The notes: generated by a model from the letters alone, not told the origin. A DNA stretch of 64,000 nt from Isoetes taiwanensis (GCA_021234155.1 JAJEKV010000031.1:12570928-12634927); one strand, 5' to 3'; positions 37,660 through 48,547 are shown, counted from the stretch's first letter. Numbers and translations: made by a program.

Positions 37660-38214
37660 ATGGATTTGAATAGCATCCCATCAGACCTCTATGAAGAAGA
37701 TGAAATCGAGGTTGTTCCTTCCACCCAATTACCCGTTGGTGAAGATCAAGCATCTGACGAAGGAGATGGGGATGACGAAGAGGATCTTAGCCAGCCAAAT
37801 GCCAGCAAGAAGAGGGACCTATGGCGTGATGTTGCAGTTGAAATGCTGGTGGAGCAATATGCCGATGTGAAAGTCAATAAACTCCAAATGGGCAATTTTA
37901 GACGCAAGGACTATGCAGCAATCGCATTACATTTGAATGAGACTCTTGGCACTGTTTATACTGGCAAACAAGTCAAGAACAAGGTAGAGTGCTTGGTTAA
38001 GAAGTACAAAAAGGAGAAAGAGTCTAGAACTGGATCCATTCCTAGCGAGTGGGAATTTTTTGACCAATTCGATGCAGTTCTTGGGGAATCATCAAAGGTG
38101 GTTAGTCTCTCCAGTGGATCAAGGGAGTCTGGGTTCAGAAGTGGGACAAAGCGAAAGCAGACAGATGAAAATTTGAATGCTTCAAGGGCTAGTTTGAAAA
38201 CCAAAAAGTTTTGA
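37660..38214 (+). CDS. Trihelix / Myb-SANT-like DNA-binding protein
   Basis: 184-aa intronless frame. The ATG at 37660 is preferred to an in-frame one at 37618 because the protein then starts with an acidic tail (DLYEEDEIEV). Residues about 55-145 form a trihelix-like domain: a Trp in LWRDVAVEML, then NFRRKDYAAIA, QVKNKVECLVKKYKKEK and SEWEFFDQFDAVLG, in the order seen in ASIL-type trihelix factors. Basic clusters (KRKQ, KTKKF) lie at the end. Such proteins bind DNA in the nucleus. It may be a host gene or retrocopy, or the accessory Myb-like ORF of the neighbouring PIF/Harbinger element, which lies convergent to it. The normal C-terminal helix is cut off by the stop and appears broken downstream. 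Confidence 0.6.
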   Translation: MDLNSIPSDLYEEDEIEVVPSTQLPVGEDQASDEGDGDDEEDLSQPNASKKRDLWRDVAVEMLVEQYADVKVNKLQMGNFRRKDYAAIALHLNETLGTVYTGKQVKNKVECLVKKYKKEKESRTGSIPSEWEFFDQFDAVLGESSKVVSLSSGSRESGFRSGTKRKQTDENLNASRASLKTKKF

Positions 38215-38760
38215 AATCCTACTTCAGTCGCTAGTTCTTAGGCCCCAGTTTCCAAGTATGTTGTGGTGAAACCACCACAAACCTCCAAATCAACTTCTGT
38301 TTATTTAGATGATAGTGATGAAAATGATGAGCAAGAAGCAGGTATTGAGGTTGATTCCCCTCCAGCAAAAGCGGGGGCTCAGAGGCAAGAAATCTGGATC
38401 TAGCCTTCATGGGAAGAAGGCGAAGGCGGCCGGAGCGAGGAGGGTGCCAAAGCTACGGCTACCATTTTAGCTCGAGGCCATGGAAGATGTGACTAATGTT
38501 CACAAGGAGTTGAAGCTGATGGAACTATACACGTGAGAAAGGAGGCATAGGATAAAAGAGTAGAGGCGCGTAAAGAATCGAGGCTATAAGGAAAAAGCCA
38601 TGAGGCATAAAGAGTTATTAGAACTTCGAGGCTTCAAAAGAAAGGAGGATCTTCAGGTGCGGCTTTCTCAATTAAAGATGCAGCTTCAAATTCAACTTCA
38701 TGGTCACAGTACTGGTCATGAGATGCCTAGCAGCACTCCATCGTCTAATTCAAATACCAT
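38215..38760 (+). pseudogene. Broken C-terminal part of the trihelix gene
   Basis: After the stop, sequence in several frames still looks coding: VYLDDSDENDEQEAG near 38299-38343, EAMEDVTNVHKELKLMELYT near 38477-38533, then stops, then RHKELLELRGFKRKEDLQVR (38603-38662). A charged, coiled-coil-like C-terminus after the DNA-binding domain is usual for trihelix proteins. At least three stops or shifts interrupt it, so the gene is probably a pseudogene. Confidence 0.5.
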
Positions 38761-39173
38761 GTTCTTTGGATCTTCACCCTTGGTGATCTTTTTGAACAGT
38801 AAGTTTCATGTTCTTGTTCGATAACATTATGTTATTTTGTGGTGTTCTTGTTTGATAACATTATGTCATTTTGTGGTTTCCTATGGAATTGTGGGTTTTA
38901 TAAGAAATTTTATTTCATCTCTTTATGTCTCTTCAAGTTCTTAATGATTTATATCATTTCTTTAAACGTTTTCTTGAGTAATGGCAATAAATAAAGTATT
39001 GTGGGGTTCGAAAACATCTCTAAATGTTTAGATATCATCTAACTAAACTTTCATACGTCATAGACCCCATAAATCAGCCTTACGTACAACATAGCACAAG
39101 TTCCTTTTTTAAAAAACATCACATCACAAATATTATCCAAACAAACCAAATTAAAATAAAATCAAACAAGTGC
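38761..39173. other. AT-rich spacer
   Basis: Contains a ~40-bp direct repeat (TTCTTGTTCGATAACATTATGT near 38811, and TTCTTGTTTGATAACATTATGT near 38845). No gene is seen. Confidence 0.5.
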
Positions 39174-39501
39174 TCAAATCAAGTGCTCAGCTTTCATGTG
39201 CTCAAAAATTGTATCGTTCAGTAATTTTCCTTCTCTTCTACGTTCTGTATCCCGTTGATTAAGTGGAAGCGCTCCATACAGAATCACAAGTGTGTCAAAG
39301 TATTCATCTTCATTTTCAAGCTGCAAGAGATTGTGAAGCACACAACAAGCTATGACCACCTTAGGTGCATGGGGCATATTTATTGTCATGCTACTCAAGA
39401 TATTCCATTGTCCTTTTAGAAGAGCAAAAGCACTCTCTATTACCACCCTAGTTTGTGACAATAGTGTCTGCAGGATCATTTAGTCTTTTCTTCTTAAAAA
39501 A

Positions 39502-39549
39502 ACTATTCTATTCTATTCTATTCTATTCTATTCTATTCTATTCTATTCT
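39502..39549. repeat. (TTCTA)n microsatellite
   Basis: About nine tandem copies of a 5-bp unit, immediately next to the C-terminal transposase piece. Confidence 0.95.
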
Positions 39550-40080
39550 TGATGACCATCGTTATTTTTCGAATCTTTGGATAATCGAATCGCAATTAAG
39601 TACGGTTGGACTCTTCTGTCATGCAGTTGCCTTGTGGAACCTCGTAATATATGTCTCCTAGACAATCTTATATTATAATGTTTTGTAATGGACCACGCCC
39701 TAGATCGGACGGCACTGCTGTGGCGATTTAAGGCATGCAGAAGAGCCCATCGGTTTATGGCTTCGATGGGATGCTTGCGGCGAGGATGCTTGAAGGTAGG
39801 TATTAGGAGGAGCACACTTTCTTAAGTCTCTTGGGTATGCAAGCAAAAACCTTTTCCACATGCATTTTCTATTCATCATGTCACACTTTGTTCCAAGAAA
39901 GTAACTTGGTTTCAAGATCTTAGAATTACTTCCTTCTTGGAGGGCACAGATCAGAAACAAGAAAGGTGTTTAAATCGGTGTTGGTATATTTTCATAGCAG
40001 AGCCAGTGAGGTAAGATTTTGCTTTATGATGATTCGGTATTGCTTACAGAATGGCTTCACTCATTTCATTTTTCTGGTGC
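39550..40080. other. Unassigned part of the insert in the transposase
   Basis: Minus-strand frames 39543-39815 and 39700-39960 are open but show no recognised family. No repeat structure is seen. Confidence 0.3.
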
Positions 40081-40087
40081 CAAAGAT

Positions 40088-41540
40088 AAGGGTCATTTAA
40101 TCAAATACCTTTACTGGTGCTCTGGGCAGTGCTTTCTGTGGCAACAGGATTTTGTCCTTATTTATTACAACATGAGAACATAAATAAATATTTAATCCAG
40201 CTTCAGAAACAGTGGACACGGTGCATTTGTAAAGTGGATAGGCCCAAACGGGCCTTTCTTTGCACATCCATACTTCTGTGGATAGGCAATGAGGGCTCAT
40301 CATAACTCTCTGTATGCTTTGGCCACTATGAATTGTAAAGTACGTGCATTATTTAGCAATTATATCATGCATTAGTATGCACACCATTTAAAGCAGATGA
40401 GCAGATGGGCAGGCCAAGGCTTTTGTTTATTTGGTTTTACAGTGCTAGAATCAAGTGTGCTACATGGTTTGGATTAAACATCAAGAATGTTTTGTTTCAT
40501 CTGTGATACAGTTAATCTATTTTTAGCAATAATATAAATCGTATGGAACTTAGTTCAGTTAATTAGAATGGCATTTTCCATGTTCAGTTACTCTAAAATG
40601 CTAGACAAGGCTGGTATAGCCATTAATTGTATGTTTACTGATAACCATCGTCGTTATTGCGCAGGCTTTAGAAACTATACCAGCTTATCCAGATATTTAT
40701 TTTGTTGTCGACAATTATGAAGATACTTTTGAAGATACTTTTGAAGCTGTGGTGAGCCAATTTTTTAAGATGTGGCAATTTTGACTGAATTGCATCAAAT
40801 ATTATGACATGAGAAAGTAAAATATCAGGTTATGTTAGCAGTGTATGAAATCAACCTGATCATGGCATTAGTGAATTCCCCCATAACACATGGATAAGTC
40901 ATGTTAAGTCCAGTTGTATGCCTTTTAGGATAAATAAAGTATGGGCCATAGGTTGGCTGGAATGACATAGACCTCTTTATATTTGTGCGCCACCTTCTTC
41001 ATAGTGGCTAATGCAATGGTCACAGGTTCTTACAGACACAGAGCATTATTCTGTAATCTGGAGGAGCAGCCTTTGCCATGCTACATTCGCAGGTTTTTCT
41101 CTGATTTCTGTTGTGCTTATTTCCTAGAAATTATACTAAAGCTCTAATTGGAGCTTAGTTTTATTGCAATGTTTGCTTCGATCTTCTTCACTCATTTCAT
41201 TTTACTTCATCAAATAGCTTTACTGGTGCCCTAGATACAGTGCTTTCTGTGGCAGCAGGGTTTTGCCCTTATTTATTACAACAGGAGAACATAAATAAAT
41301 ATATAATCTAGCTTCTAAAACAGTGGACGCGGTGCATTTGTCTGTGGATAGGCCCAAGAACAGGCCTTTGCAATAGATCTATACTTTTTGTGAATAGGCA
41401 GCAGGGTTTTGACATTAGAGGCCGTCATAACTCTCTGTATGTTTTGGCCACTATTCATTGTAAAGTACGTGCATATATCATGCATTAGTATGTGCCCCAT
41501 TTAAAGCAGATGAGCAGATGGGCAGGCAAAGGTTTTTGGA
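40088..41540. repeat. Pair of ~330-bp direct repeats
   Basis: 40103-40430 and 41217-41525 are similar. Shared words include CTTTACTGGTGC, CAGTGCTTTCTGTGGCA, CTTATTTATTACAACA, GTGGATAGGCCCAA and CATAACTCTCTGTATG. They lie about 1.1 kb apart and flank the two exon-like pieces below, as expected if a gene segment was duplicated internally. Confidence 0.75.
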
Positions 41541-42050
41541 AGCTAATGCTTTTATGACCTCTCCACGCATTTTTTCAAGTACTAGAGAAGCACTGGATAA
41601 GGTCTGGTCAATTGTATTGTTGGCAGTGATATTTCAATTATTACATATTCATTTTTTTTAGAAAGCAAAAAAAAGATACATTTGATGCAGAAGGACACAG
41701 AAAATTGTATGGGAATTTGCCAATATCCTCCTCTACTTTTCCTGTCTTGAACCGACATGCTAAGCATATATGAGGAAGCTATATTGATCAGTCAAAGATG
41801 AGATGAGATATTATGTGCACTAGATGAGATGAGACATAATGTGCATTATTATGCATTACATTGTTTGGATCCAATCACTTAAGCCACTTGAGAAAGATTT
41901 TAAAACACCGGGACGGGTTCAGAAGCATGGTTCCAGGCCTGTTATTATCCATTAGTAGAGTTTGCAATGGCAACTAATTGGGATATTGAAGGTGTCTTTA
42001 ATAGAAATGATAAGCTTCAAATTTGGTATGTGCCCACTAGATTAAGGCAG
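40665..42050 (+). pseudogene. Captured host-gene fragment with introns, unidentified
   Basis: Three exon-like pieces with splice signals. 40665-40751 (after TTGCGCAG, before GTGAGC) is open for 29 codons and starts ALETIPAYPDIYFVVD; a 12-bp tandem duplication gives EDTFEDTF. 41026-41092 (after GGTCACAG, before GTTTTT) continues in phase 0 with VLTDTEHYSVIWR. About 41961-42050 (before GTATAC) reads NWDIEGVFNRNDKLQIW. They are read opposite to the transposase whose middle they replace. Compatible phases and strong sites suggest real exons, but I cannot name the family, and flanking exons are absent. Confidence 0.5.
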
Positions 42051-43132
42051 GTATACCACATAGAAAAAGGAAAAGAAAGCAACTAATTTTGCAATTTATG
42101 CTGGCTGATGGACATCCAATTTTGATATCAAAACTTTTTCCTTTTATATGGTTTTTTTATATTGTTGAATCTTGATCTGCTAGCTCCATCTCACATAACA
42201 GCATCCTCTCTCTTTTCTGCAAATATCTTATGGTGTAAGTCGTGCCATAATAAGCCCATGGTACTTATCCATTCCATCAACTATAAGACCATAAGTGATT
42301 ATTTCAATACAAGTTACAACACCGCCAAAATCATGCAAATCCTCTCTATAAGCAATTATTCTCATTGTTCCAATGTGAACCCTTACAATGCTTGCAATCA
42401 TATGACAAAAGCCCAAAGCATTAGTTGTGAGTTCACGCTACGTCATTTTTATAAAGGAGTTCATGGTTTTTATTGTCTTAATTCCATTAGCAACAATAAT
42501 CCCCAATAAGCACTATTTATATTTCATCTCCCCTAGATACCTCTAAACCATATAGTGAACATTAACAAAGAATGGAAATAAATCAATTTCCATTCCACTG
42601 CCCCAATTCTCAATTACCAATGTCAAGTTCACAACAAACAAAACAAGTAACTTCCATTCCATTGCTTGAATTCCCAATTACTAATGTTAAGTTCATAACA
42701 ATTATTGTACATTGCATTGCCTAGACACCTCTAAACTGAACAATCATAAACCGACGATAAAAATCATTCTATACTATTCTAAATTGAACATTTTCCAACA
42801 ATCAACATATACATATCATAACACACAGTTACAAAATCGTTGACAAAGGACTACCTAATAAACCTCTAATAAGGGCATGGCATAACATGATTCAAAATTA
42901 GACACAAACAATACATTGCTATTGAATACGTTATTGATGTTAATTTACGTGCCATTCTAAAACACACATGATACCTAATTAGTCTAGACCTATACTATAT
43001 TACGTCAACTTCTATAATCCCATGTATTGATAAAATTTGCATAGATTTCAAAATTAATGACTAAACAATAAAATCCAGAGTTATTTTGGCATCACAAAAG
43101 ATAGCTCATATGAAAATTACCAAGTAAGTTCA
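42051..43132. other. AT-rich part of the insert, no gene seen
   Basis: Short frames only (42162-42509 plus). Related stretches near 42580-42630 and 42650-42690 (AATCAATTTCCATTCCA / AACTTCCATTCCATTG) suggest an old short duplication. Confidence 0.4.
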
Positions 43133-43970
43133 TTAACAGGTTCCCAACATTAGCCCAGCAACGCTGGGCACTATTACTAGTTTTGCAAATAATGGGGACT
43201 TGTAGAAATGGTTTGTGTCATGCACACCATCTGGAGCATCACAGCAAACATCCCAAAATATTAATGAGGGATCGCAGACTGCTTGTAGCACTATAGAAAA
43301 TAAATGATGTCTGCACCAATAGTCTGTTGGTCCCCATTTCCTTATTGGTGCCTTCTTGAATGGGATGTGAGTCCCATCAATCGCTCCAGCAACTTGTGGC
43401 ACTCCTGAGATGCTCTTAAAGTCATGTATAATATTATGCAGTCTGTTACCAAATGGAGGTCTAACGAAGTCATGTCTAAGTTTCTCAGCTAAAATAGTGA
43501 CCACTATTTTAGTGTACATCTGAACAGTACTTGCTCCCATTCCATACATTTCAACATATATAAAAACCTTCGCACTGTGGGCTAATCGAAAAAGAACAAC
43601 TGCAAGCCTTTATTTTTTCAATGGGTTCGCGGACCACAATTGACAAGTCAGCTTGTATAATGCGTGGAACAACTAGACGAAGCAACTTGTCAAAATTATC
43701 TGCCCCCATTCTATAGAAATTCCCGAAGTTATACTCACCGGCTATGCCGGAACGAAGCCAAAGATTACTGCTCAGATCATTCCAGAAAGAAACTTGCCTT
43801 GGGTACATCCACCACATTCTTCTTCCCCTGTTCATCTGCTCATCTACCAGTAGAAGCAAGAACATGGCACACATTTGCATTAGCAAGTCAACAAGTTCCT
43901 CCAATCCCGTGATAAGGTCCTCATAATCAAGTTCTCCATCACTTGATAAATCCAAGTCATAGTTATCCAT

Positions 43971-45002
43971 CTGCTTTCAGGTCTGTACAATTCATATGAA
44001 GAATAATAACGCATAGCATAAGAAACATGAGGAAAGAAATAAAAGGGGACTAGTTTCCATCATCTACACATCACAGGAGAGTCTAGTGAGAGAGTCTATG
44101 TACAAGAAAATACATAAATGTTTTTACAGAAAGTGATGGCTAATCACTAGAACTGATGAAACGAATTGTCAGAATTTGATTTCCCAATTAACTTTGTGCA
44201 GCCGGTTCTGTTCTGGATTCGTGGTCACAGATCCTCCGGCATGGCCAATATGATTAATCGGAGGAGGTAATTGGATGTTGCAGGAGGTTATCGAATGTTG
44301 CAATGACCAGCCCACTCCTTCTATGTGAATACGTCTTGAGTGGGGAACTAAGTTATATTGGTCTAATAAAACTAAGTTGATTTTGCTCATATAGGAAGAA
44401 ACCTCACAGGTTGATTTCTCTTGGAAAATCTCACGATTCTAGTCTCGCGATCCTTGAGCAACGATTCTATTTTGCAAAAAGTATTGGGAGTCTCACCAAT
44501 TGCAAGGCAACAATTCTATTTTGTGAAGCACGGATTAGCCCAAACTTCATCAACATTTGATAGAAGCAACGAAATTGATAGCAAACAAATCTTTCTTAAA
44601 TACAACAGATTATTTTTGAAGGGCATTTGAGGAATTAAAGTAAATCTTAAAGGTATTTGAATATTTTTCAAAAATACGAAATACGTTGTCCAAAGGCATT
44701 CCATAAAATTATGAGAAGTTAGGGGGCATCTAGTGAAATTCGTCAAAACATAAGGGCATTTTGTAGTTTTTTCCTTAAAAAAAAAAAACAAAATATTACC
44801 TAGCAAAATGGAGAATCATTTTTAATTTGTTCTGCCTAAGTTGAAGGCGTATTAGTTTGATCAAAATAGTTTAATGTGCATCTTGCTTCATCCATGCTTG
44901 CTCAATATGAATTTTATGAAATCTATCAAGTAAACTCCTTTCTGTCACAACATAATATAGAACACATCATTATATCCCATCGATCCGAGACATCGGATCG
45001 CC
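43971..45002. other. No recognisable gene
   Basis: Upstream flank of the transposase remnant, with AT-rich sequence to about 44990. A short repeated phrase, CGATTCTATTTTGCAAAAAGT and CAATTCTATTTTGTGAAGC, lies near 44462 and 44510. A poly-A run is near 44777. Confidence 0.4.
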
Positions 45003-45012
45003 ATTCTAGAAT

Positions 45013-45674
45013 GGGGCGAGCATGCATGTCTTGCATGCATGCATGCGGCGCATGCCCTTTTTGGTTGGGAGTTCGCTATTTCAGGGGCGGTTCTGCATCA
45101 ACGTCTCATCGGCGCTTCCTCTTCTCTCTTAGCAGTACCTTATTCTCTTTTCTTTGAACCTACCCTCCCCCCCTTCTTTGTTTATTGTATTTGTCGCCTG
45201 GCGTGCGTGACCAGCCCCTCTATTTGAAGAGGTTTTTGTTTTATTGTCGTGTGGCACGCGTGATCAGCCCCTCCACTCTGGGAGGTTTCTTTTGTCACGT
45301 TTTTTGTGTGTTGGTGATGTGCAGGTACAGGTTGGCGAGCGGCATCTGTTTCGACTTCTCCATTCGTGGGTTTTGGGAGCGATTTCTCTGCCTTACGTTT
45401 GTCCAAGCCCCTTGCCGAAGGCTTATCACTAGGGTTTTTCCTCGAAAACCCGAAAGGGCGGGGTTTTTTAATCCCGGTGATAAGCTTTCGGCAGGTACAC
45501 CAGCCAAACATCTATTAGCATTGTATTTTATGGGGTCCAAATTATATAATTGGATATTCCCTTTATTTTTCATGGGTAGTTCGCATGTGTGCGGCTACCC
45601 ACTATCCACCATTGTAGAAAATCTGCTGAGATGAATGAGAAGCCTAGGCGATTTGTTGGTTTCATGCGAGCCCC
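45013..45674. mobile_element. Small MULE-like element with 10-bp direct flanks
   Basis: The termini are inverted: GGGGCGAGCATG at 45013-45024 and CATGCGAGCCCC at 45663-45674 (10 of 12 match). Both ends are flanked by ATTCTAGAAT (45003-45012 and 45675-45684). A 10-bp flank would suit a Mutator-like target duplication. ATTCTAGAAT is itself a palindrome, so it could instead be the outer part of the inverted repeat. The inside is GC-richer than its surroundings and holds two related CAGCCCCTC...GAGGTTT blocks (45211, 45265) and a strong hairpin (45414-45492). No transposase is present. Confidence 0.6.
45414..45492. repeat. Strong inverted repeat (hairpin)
   Basis: GCCGAAGGCTTATCAC (45414-45429) pairs with GTGATAAGCTTTCGGC (45477-45492), with one mismatch in 16. 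A second nested stem lies in the loop (AAAACCC...GGGGTTTT). It lies inside the MULE-like element. Confidence 0.85.
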
Positions 45675-45734
45675 ATTCTAGAATAAAATTCATAGAAGTT
45701 ATATGTCCAAATTTCACCTACAATATTGCTATGT

Positions 45735-46057
45735 GGGTGAAAGCATGCTAGGGTGTACCATATAAATTACCTTTTAGGTAGTCCAAAACTACCCAGAAAA
45801 GTACCCAGTACTGGGTACTAGGAACTCGCACAAATGTCTCAATATAACAATAAGTTTGCGAGTTAGTTCATTCATTTTAGTCTCCAATGGTATTGTTATC
45901 CTTTAATACTATAGGTTGACATATTATTGTCCTTCAATTCAAAAAATTTCAATTGATTTTAATGGAAAGAAAACTATGAAAGTACCAGATTTAAAAGTAC
46001 CCAGTGTAGGTACTTTTGAGGGTTCCAAAAGTGGTACACCGTAGCATGCTTTCACCC
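45735..46057. mobile_element. MITE, 323 bp
   Basis: Terminal inverted repeats of 26 bp (45735-45760 and 46032-46057, beginning GGGTGAAAGCATGCTA) differ at one position. Direct ATGT lies on both sides (45731-45734, 46058-46061), a possible 4-bp target duplication. Internal GTACCCAG words occur at both ends (near 45804 and 45993). It has no coding capacity. The superfamily is not assigned. Confidence 0.8.
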
Positions 46058-46155
46058 ATGTTGCAAATTCAATCTAATCAGCAAGATAGTAGATAAGTCA
46101 AAATTATGTTATCCTCATTCTACATGCGACCATTTGTTGGAAATTGGCTTCAATT

Positions 46156-46200
46156 AAAATAAATAAATAAATAAATAAATAAATAAAGAAATAAAGAAAA
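46156..46200. repeat. (AAAT)n microsatellite
   Basis: Tandem AAAT units decay into an A/G-rich run to about 46230. Confidence 0.95.
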
Positions 46201-46229
46201 AAAAAGAAAAGAATAAAAGCAAGAGTTTG

Positions 46230-47040
46230 ATAGTGGAAAGACCATGGTCATTACAAACATCCTATCCTCTATTCTAAAACACTATAGTACAACTAAAATG
46301 GGGTTTCAAATCCCGCATGTTCAACCGTATTTTGCCGAAACACACAGATCCCTCAATTTGGTAAAACCAATGACAAAAAATGCCGCCCCAATAATACACA
46401 AATCTATGTTAATCGTGTGAAATGCATTGCAGAATTTGTTAACTCTTTATGTTCAGGATTGATATGTGCATTTACAAGCAATTTTAAGCTCAACATTGAA
46501 TGCAATGCAATCATGCAACCTTATTTGTTGCATGATTACAAGAACTAAGAGATCTATATGGATCTTAGAATCATGTCACAAGATGTCCAGAGCTGATTTC
46601 TGGCAAAGCTTGATGTGATAGGGAAGCTCTAAATTAAATTGGTATATATATGTAATATTCTTCGTTATAAACAATCCAAACCCATGTAGCTATCAACTAC
46701 ACAAAGTGCTAGTTCACTCATATATATTGAGACATTAACTACCAACAAGTAGATATCAAACCACAACAAAATAACAAATGCCATGGAGATTGATCAAAAT
46801 AATAAATGCCATCAAGATGGATTTTTGAATTACCAAAGACTAAATATACTAGCTATATATTATGACATATAGCCCTTTATCTTTCTCCTTTTAACACTAA
46901 CAAAATCTTCATAAAATTTGTAGGTGAACTAGTTTCTGCTAGTTTCTGCGATAAAATACTTTCTATCTGGCCTATTGTGGAGCCACTTTTGTAATAAGGT
47001 CATTGTACCAATTATTATTAATAAATAAAAAAATCTTGCC
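46230..47040. other. AT-rich intergenic DNA
   Basis: No gene is seen. A perfect 11-bp stem, AATCATGCAAC / GTTGCATGATT, with a 7-nt loop lies at 46509-46537. A 10-bp phrase CTAGTTTCTG is tandemly repeated near 46928-46947. Confidence 0.5.
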
Positions 47041-47478
47041 TACAAAAAAAAAAAAAAAAATTGTTTTAACTTTGCACAAATTTTCAAACTAACAAGTTTA
47101 GAGAAATGTTCGCGGAGGCCGCTGTAATGTGGAGGCTGGAAAAGTTTCCTCAAGACTTAGATTTTAGAACTAAGATATATACATTTATACTTATGGAGAA
47201 TCTTGGAGGCATCAAATTTAAGGGACAAATGGAATTAGATTGGATAAATCAATATGAACAGATCTCTGCATTACAAGAAGCATTTTCACTTTCTCTGGAC
47301 TGGATCAAATGTAGAAACTCCTGCTACTGCAACTCCAATAACTAATAGAACAGTTCCTCCAGCCACAACACTGAGCAGAAGGTTTTTCAAAGATGGTGAT
47401 ATTCCAGGCTGCGCTGCCTCTGCTATTTCTGGAATCACACAAGCAGCAAGCAAGGCTAATGCAACTGCTCCTCCAGAT
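47041..47478 (-). pseudogene. psbX: Duplicated psbX exon 2 and 3' flank (CACTA empty site)
   Basis: 47106-47478 matches 59841-60213, with no difference seen over 373 bp, and 47061-47108 matches 48566-48613. The segment holds psbX codons from ESGGAV to the stop at 47286-47288 plus 3' flank. It lacks the exon start and exon 1; upstream sequence (47479 onward) is unrelated, giving a chimeric 82-aa frame (47534-47286). At 47106-47108 the sequence runs straight through GAGAAATGTTCGCGG, where the other copy carries an 11.2 kb CACTA element, so this is a preserved pre-insertion site. Both copies are preceded by a long A run (about 47042 and 48548), which suggests a ~1.5 kb tandem duplication. Confidence 0.9.
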
Positions 47479-47545
47479 AGAACCACATATGTACTCTCTA
47501 GAGTAGGATAGAAATGTATGCTATTTCTAAACAATATTTATGATC

Positions 47546-47920
47546 TCAAACCTGGTTGGATCGAGCAGCACTATTTTCTTGTTGATCGGCCTTCATAATG
47601 GTATTTGCCTTGGTGTTTGTCATGCTTTGCTGTATGCTGCATCCAGTGTCATTGATGTTATTTGTGGCCATCATTGCACTGGACTGAGTGAGTAGAGGAT
47701 CTGGCTGCATCATCGTGTTCTGCCTATCACCTATTTGAGCCTCACCATTATCACTGGCTTCAGCAATCCCTTGAGTATTATCTTTTGCCTTACTGCTACT
47801 GCTAGTTACCAGTGCAGGCTTATGGAATTGGAATACTTTCAGCTTCTTGGCCATGCCTTGCTTCTCTTCTTGCAGCTTCTTTCTGGTGACCATATTGAGG
47901 TCACCCTTCCTCCTTCCCAT
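47546..47920 (-). CDS. Hypothetical ORF (124 aa), possibly an exon
   Basis: ATG-to-stop frame beginning MGRRKGDLNMVTRKK, then a polar Ser/Thr/Asn/Gln-rich tail. The sequence after SNQ reads GTTTGAG, a possible splice donor. It lies between the two psbX-derived segments, in the unit that was duplicated. No family is recognised; it may be a fragment of a nuclear gene or chance. Confidence 0.25.
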   Translation of the reverse strand: MGRRKGDLNMVTRKKLQEEKQGMAKKLKVFQFHKPALVTSSSSKAKDNTQGIAEASDNGEAQIGDRQNTMMQPDPLLTQSSAMMATNNINDTGCSIQQSMTNTKANTIMKADQQENSAARSNQV

Positions 47921-47962
47921 GCAAATGCTCTACTACTGCCGGCTTATAGCTCAGCCTTCATG

Positions 47963-48547
47963 TCATGGCCGGAATCTCAAGTCGGGGCACATGATCGCCC
48001 TTGTAAATTGTTTTAAAGCACAGATTAGGTTCGGTCTTCTTACCTGGAAAGGTTTTGCCGCTCCCAATTCCTGGTCGGGATGCAATCCGTCATTAGGTAT
48101 TGTTCTGCTATTTTTGCTTGGTAACCGAACCGACACATTTAGGTCCTTGTACATATTTTGCAAGTGCATACCTTCTTTATTATCAAGTGTTGCCCTTGGC
48201 TCCTTGATCCTGCATATAATGTTATCAAGCCATTTCATTTATCGAACAACTAAGGCATGTATTACTTAGACCTCATGCCATGTTTCATTAATACAAAATC
48301 TTGCCAACTACCATAGTCCAGGGGGCCTTAGTACAGTAACACATATTAAATTGACAACAAGGTTGTCGGTTCACGATCCATCCTTCGGTACTATGCTGGT
48401 ATTTTCGCTTGGTATCAACACCATATATATTCACAAGTGCATATTTCCATGTTTTTCAAGTGTTGCCATTTGATTCTTGACCCTGCATATATGGTTATCA
48501 AAAAAACCCTGGCATGTATTACACTGAAATATCATACAATGTTTAAT
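47963..48547. repeat. Diverged internal direct repeat
   Basis: 48080-48296 and 48375-48545 share ordered words, including TTCACAAGTGCATA-type, TCAAGTGTTGCC, CTTGA(T/C)CCTGCATATA, TGGTTATCAA and GGCATGTATTAC. Frames within it are not recognisable. Confidence 0.65.

Larger units (their letters stand above)
39174..43970 (-). pseudogene. PIF/Harbinger transposase, disrupted
   Basis: DDE-type transposase read on the minus strand in three pieces. 43970-43551 is the N-terminus (FWNDL, NFYRMGADNFDKLLRLV). A 1-2 nt shift near 43610 leads to 43549-43133 (MGASTVQMY, first catalytic Asp in GAIDGTHIPF, then DYWCRHHLFSIVLQAV and APDGVHDTNHF). 39467-39174 is the C-terminus (SQTRVVIESAFALLKGQW with the catalytic Glu, then CCVLHNLLQLE). 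The segment that should hold the second catalytic Asp (GDSAYPL-type) is missing. In its place are 3.65 kb of unrelated DNA, so no active enzyme can be made. The C-terminal piece follows a plausible acceptor (ATCCTGCAG). I did not find terminal repeats for the element. Confidence 0.85.

Noticed and set aside
45001-45050. GCATGCATGC run as a regulatory RY element
   Set aside because: It lies at the end of a mobile element with no gene in promoter distance.
47546-48238. Two minus-strand ORFs as one gene feeding into the duplicated psbX exon
   Set aside because: No shared frame, no family match, and the junction at 47478 is a duplication breakpoint rather than a splice site.
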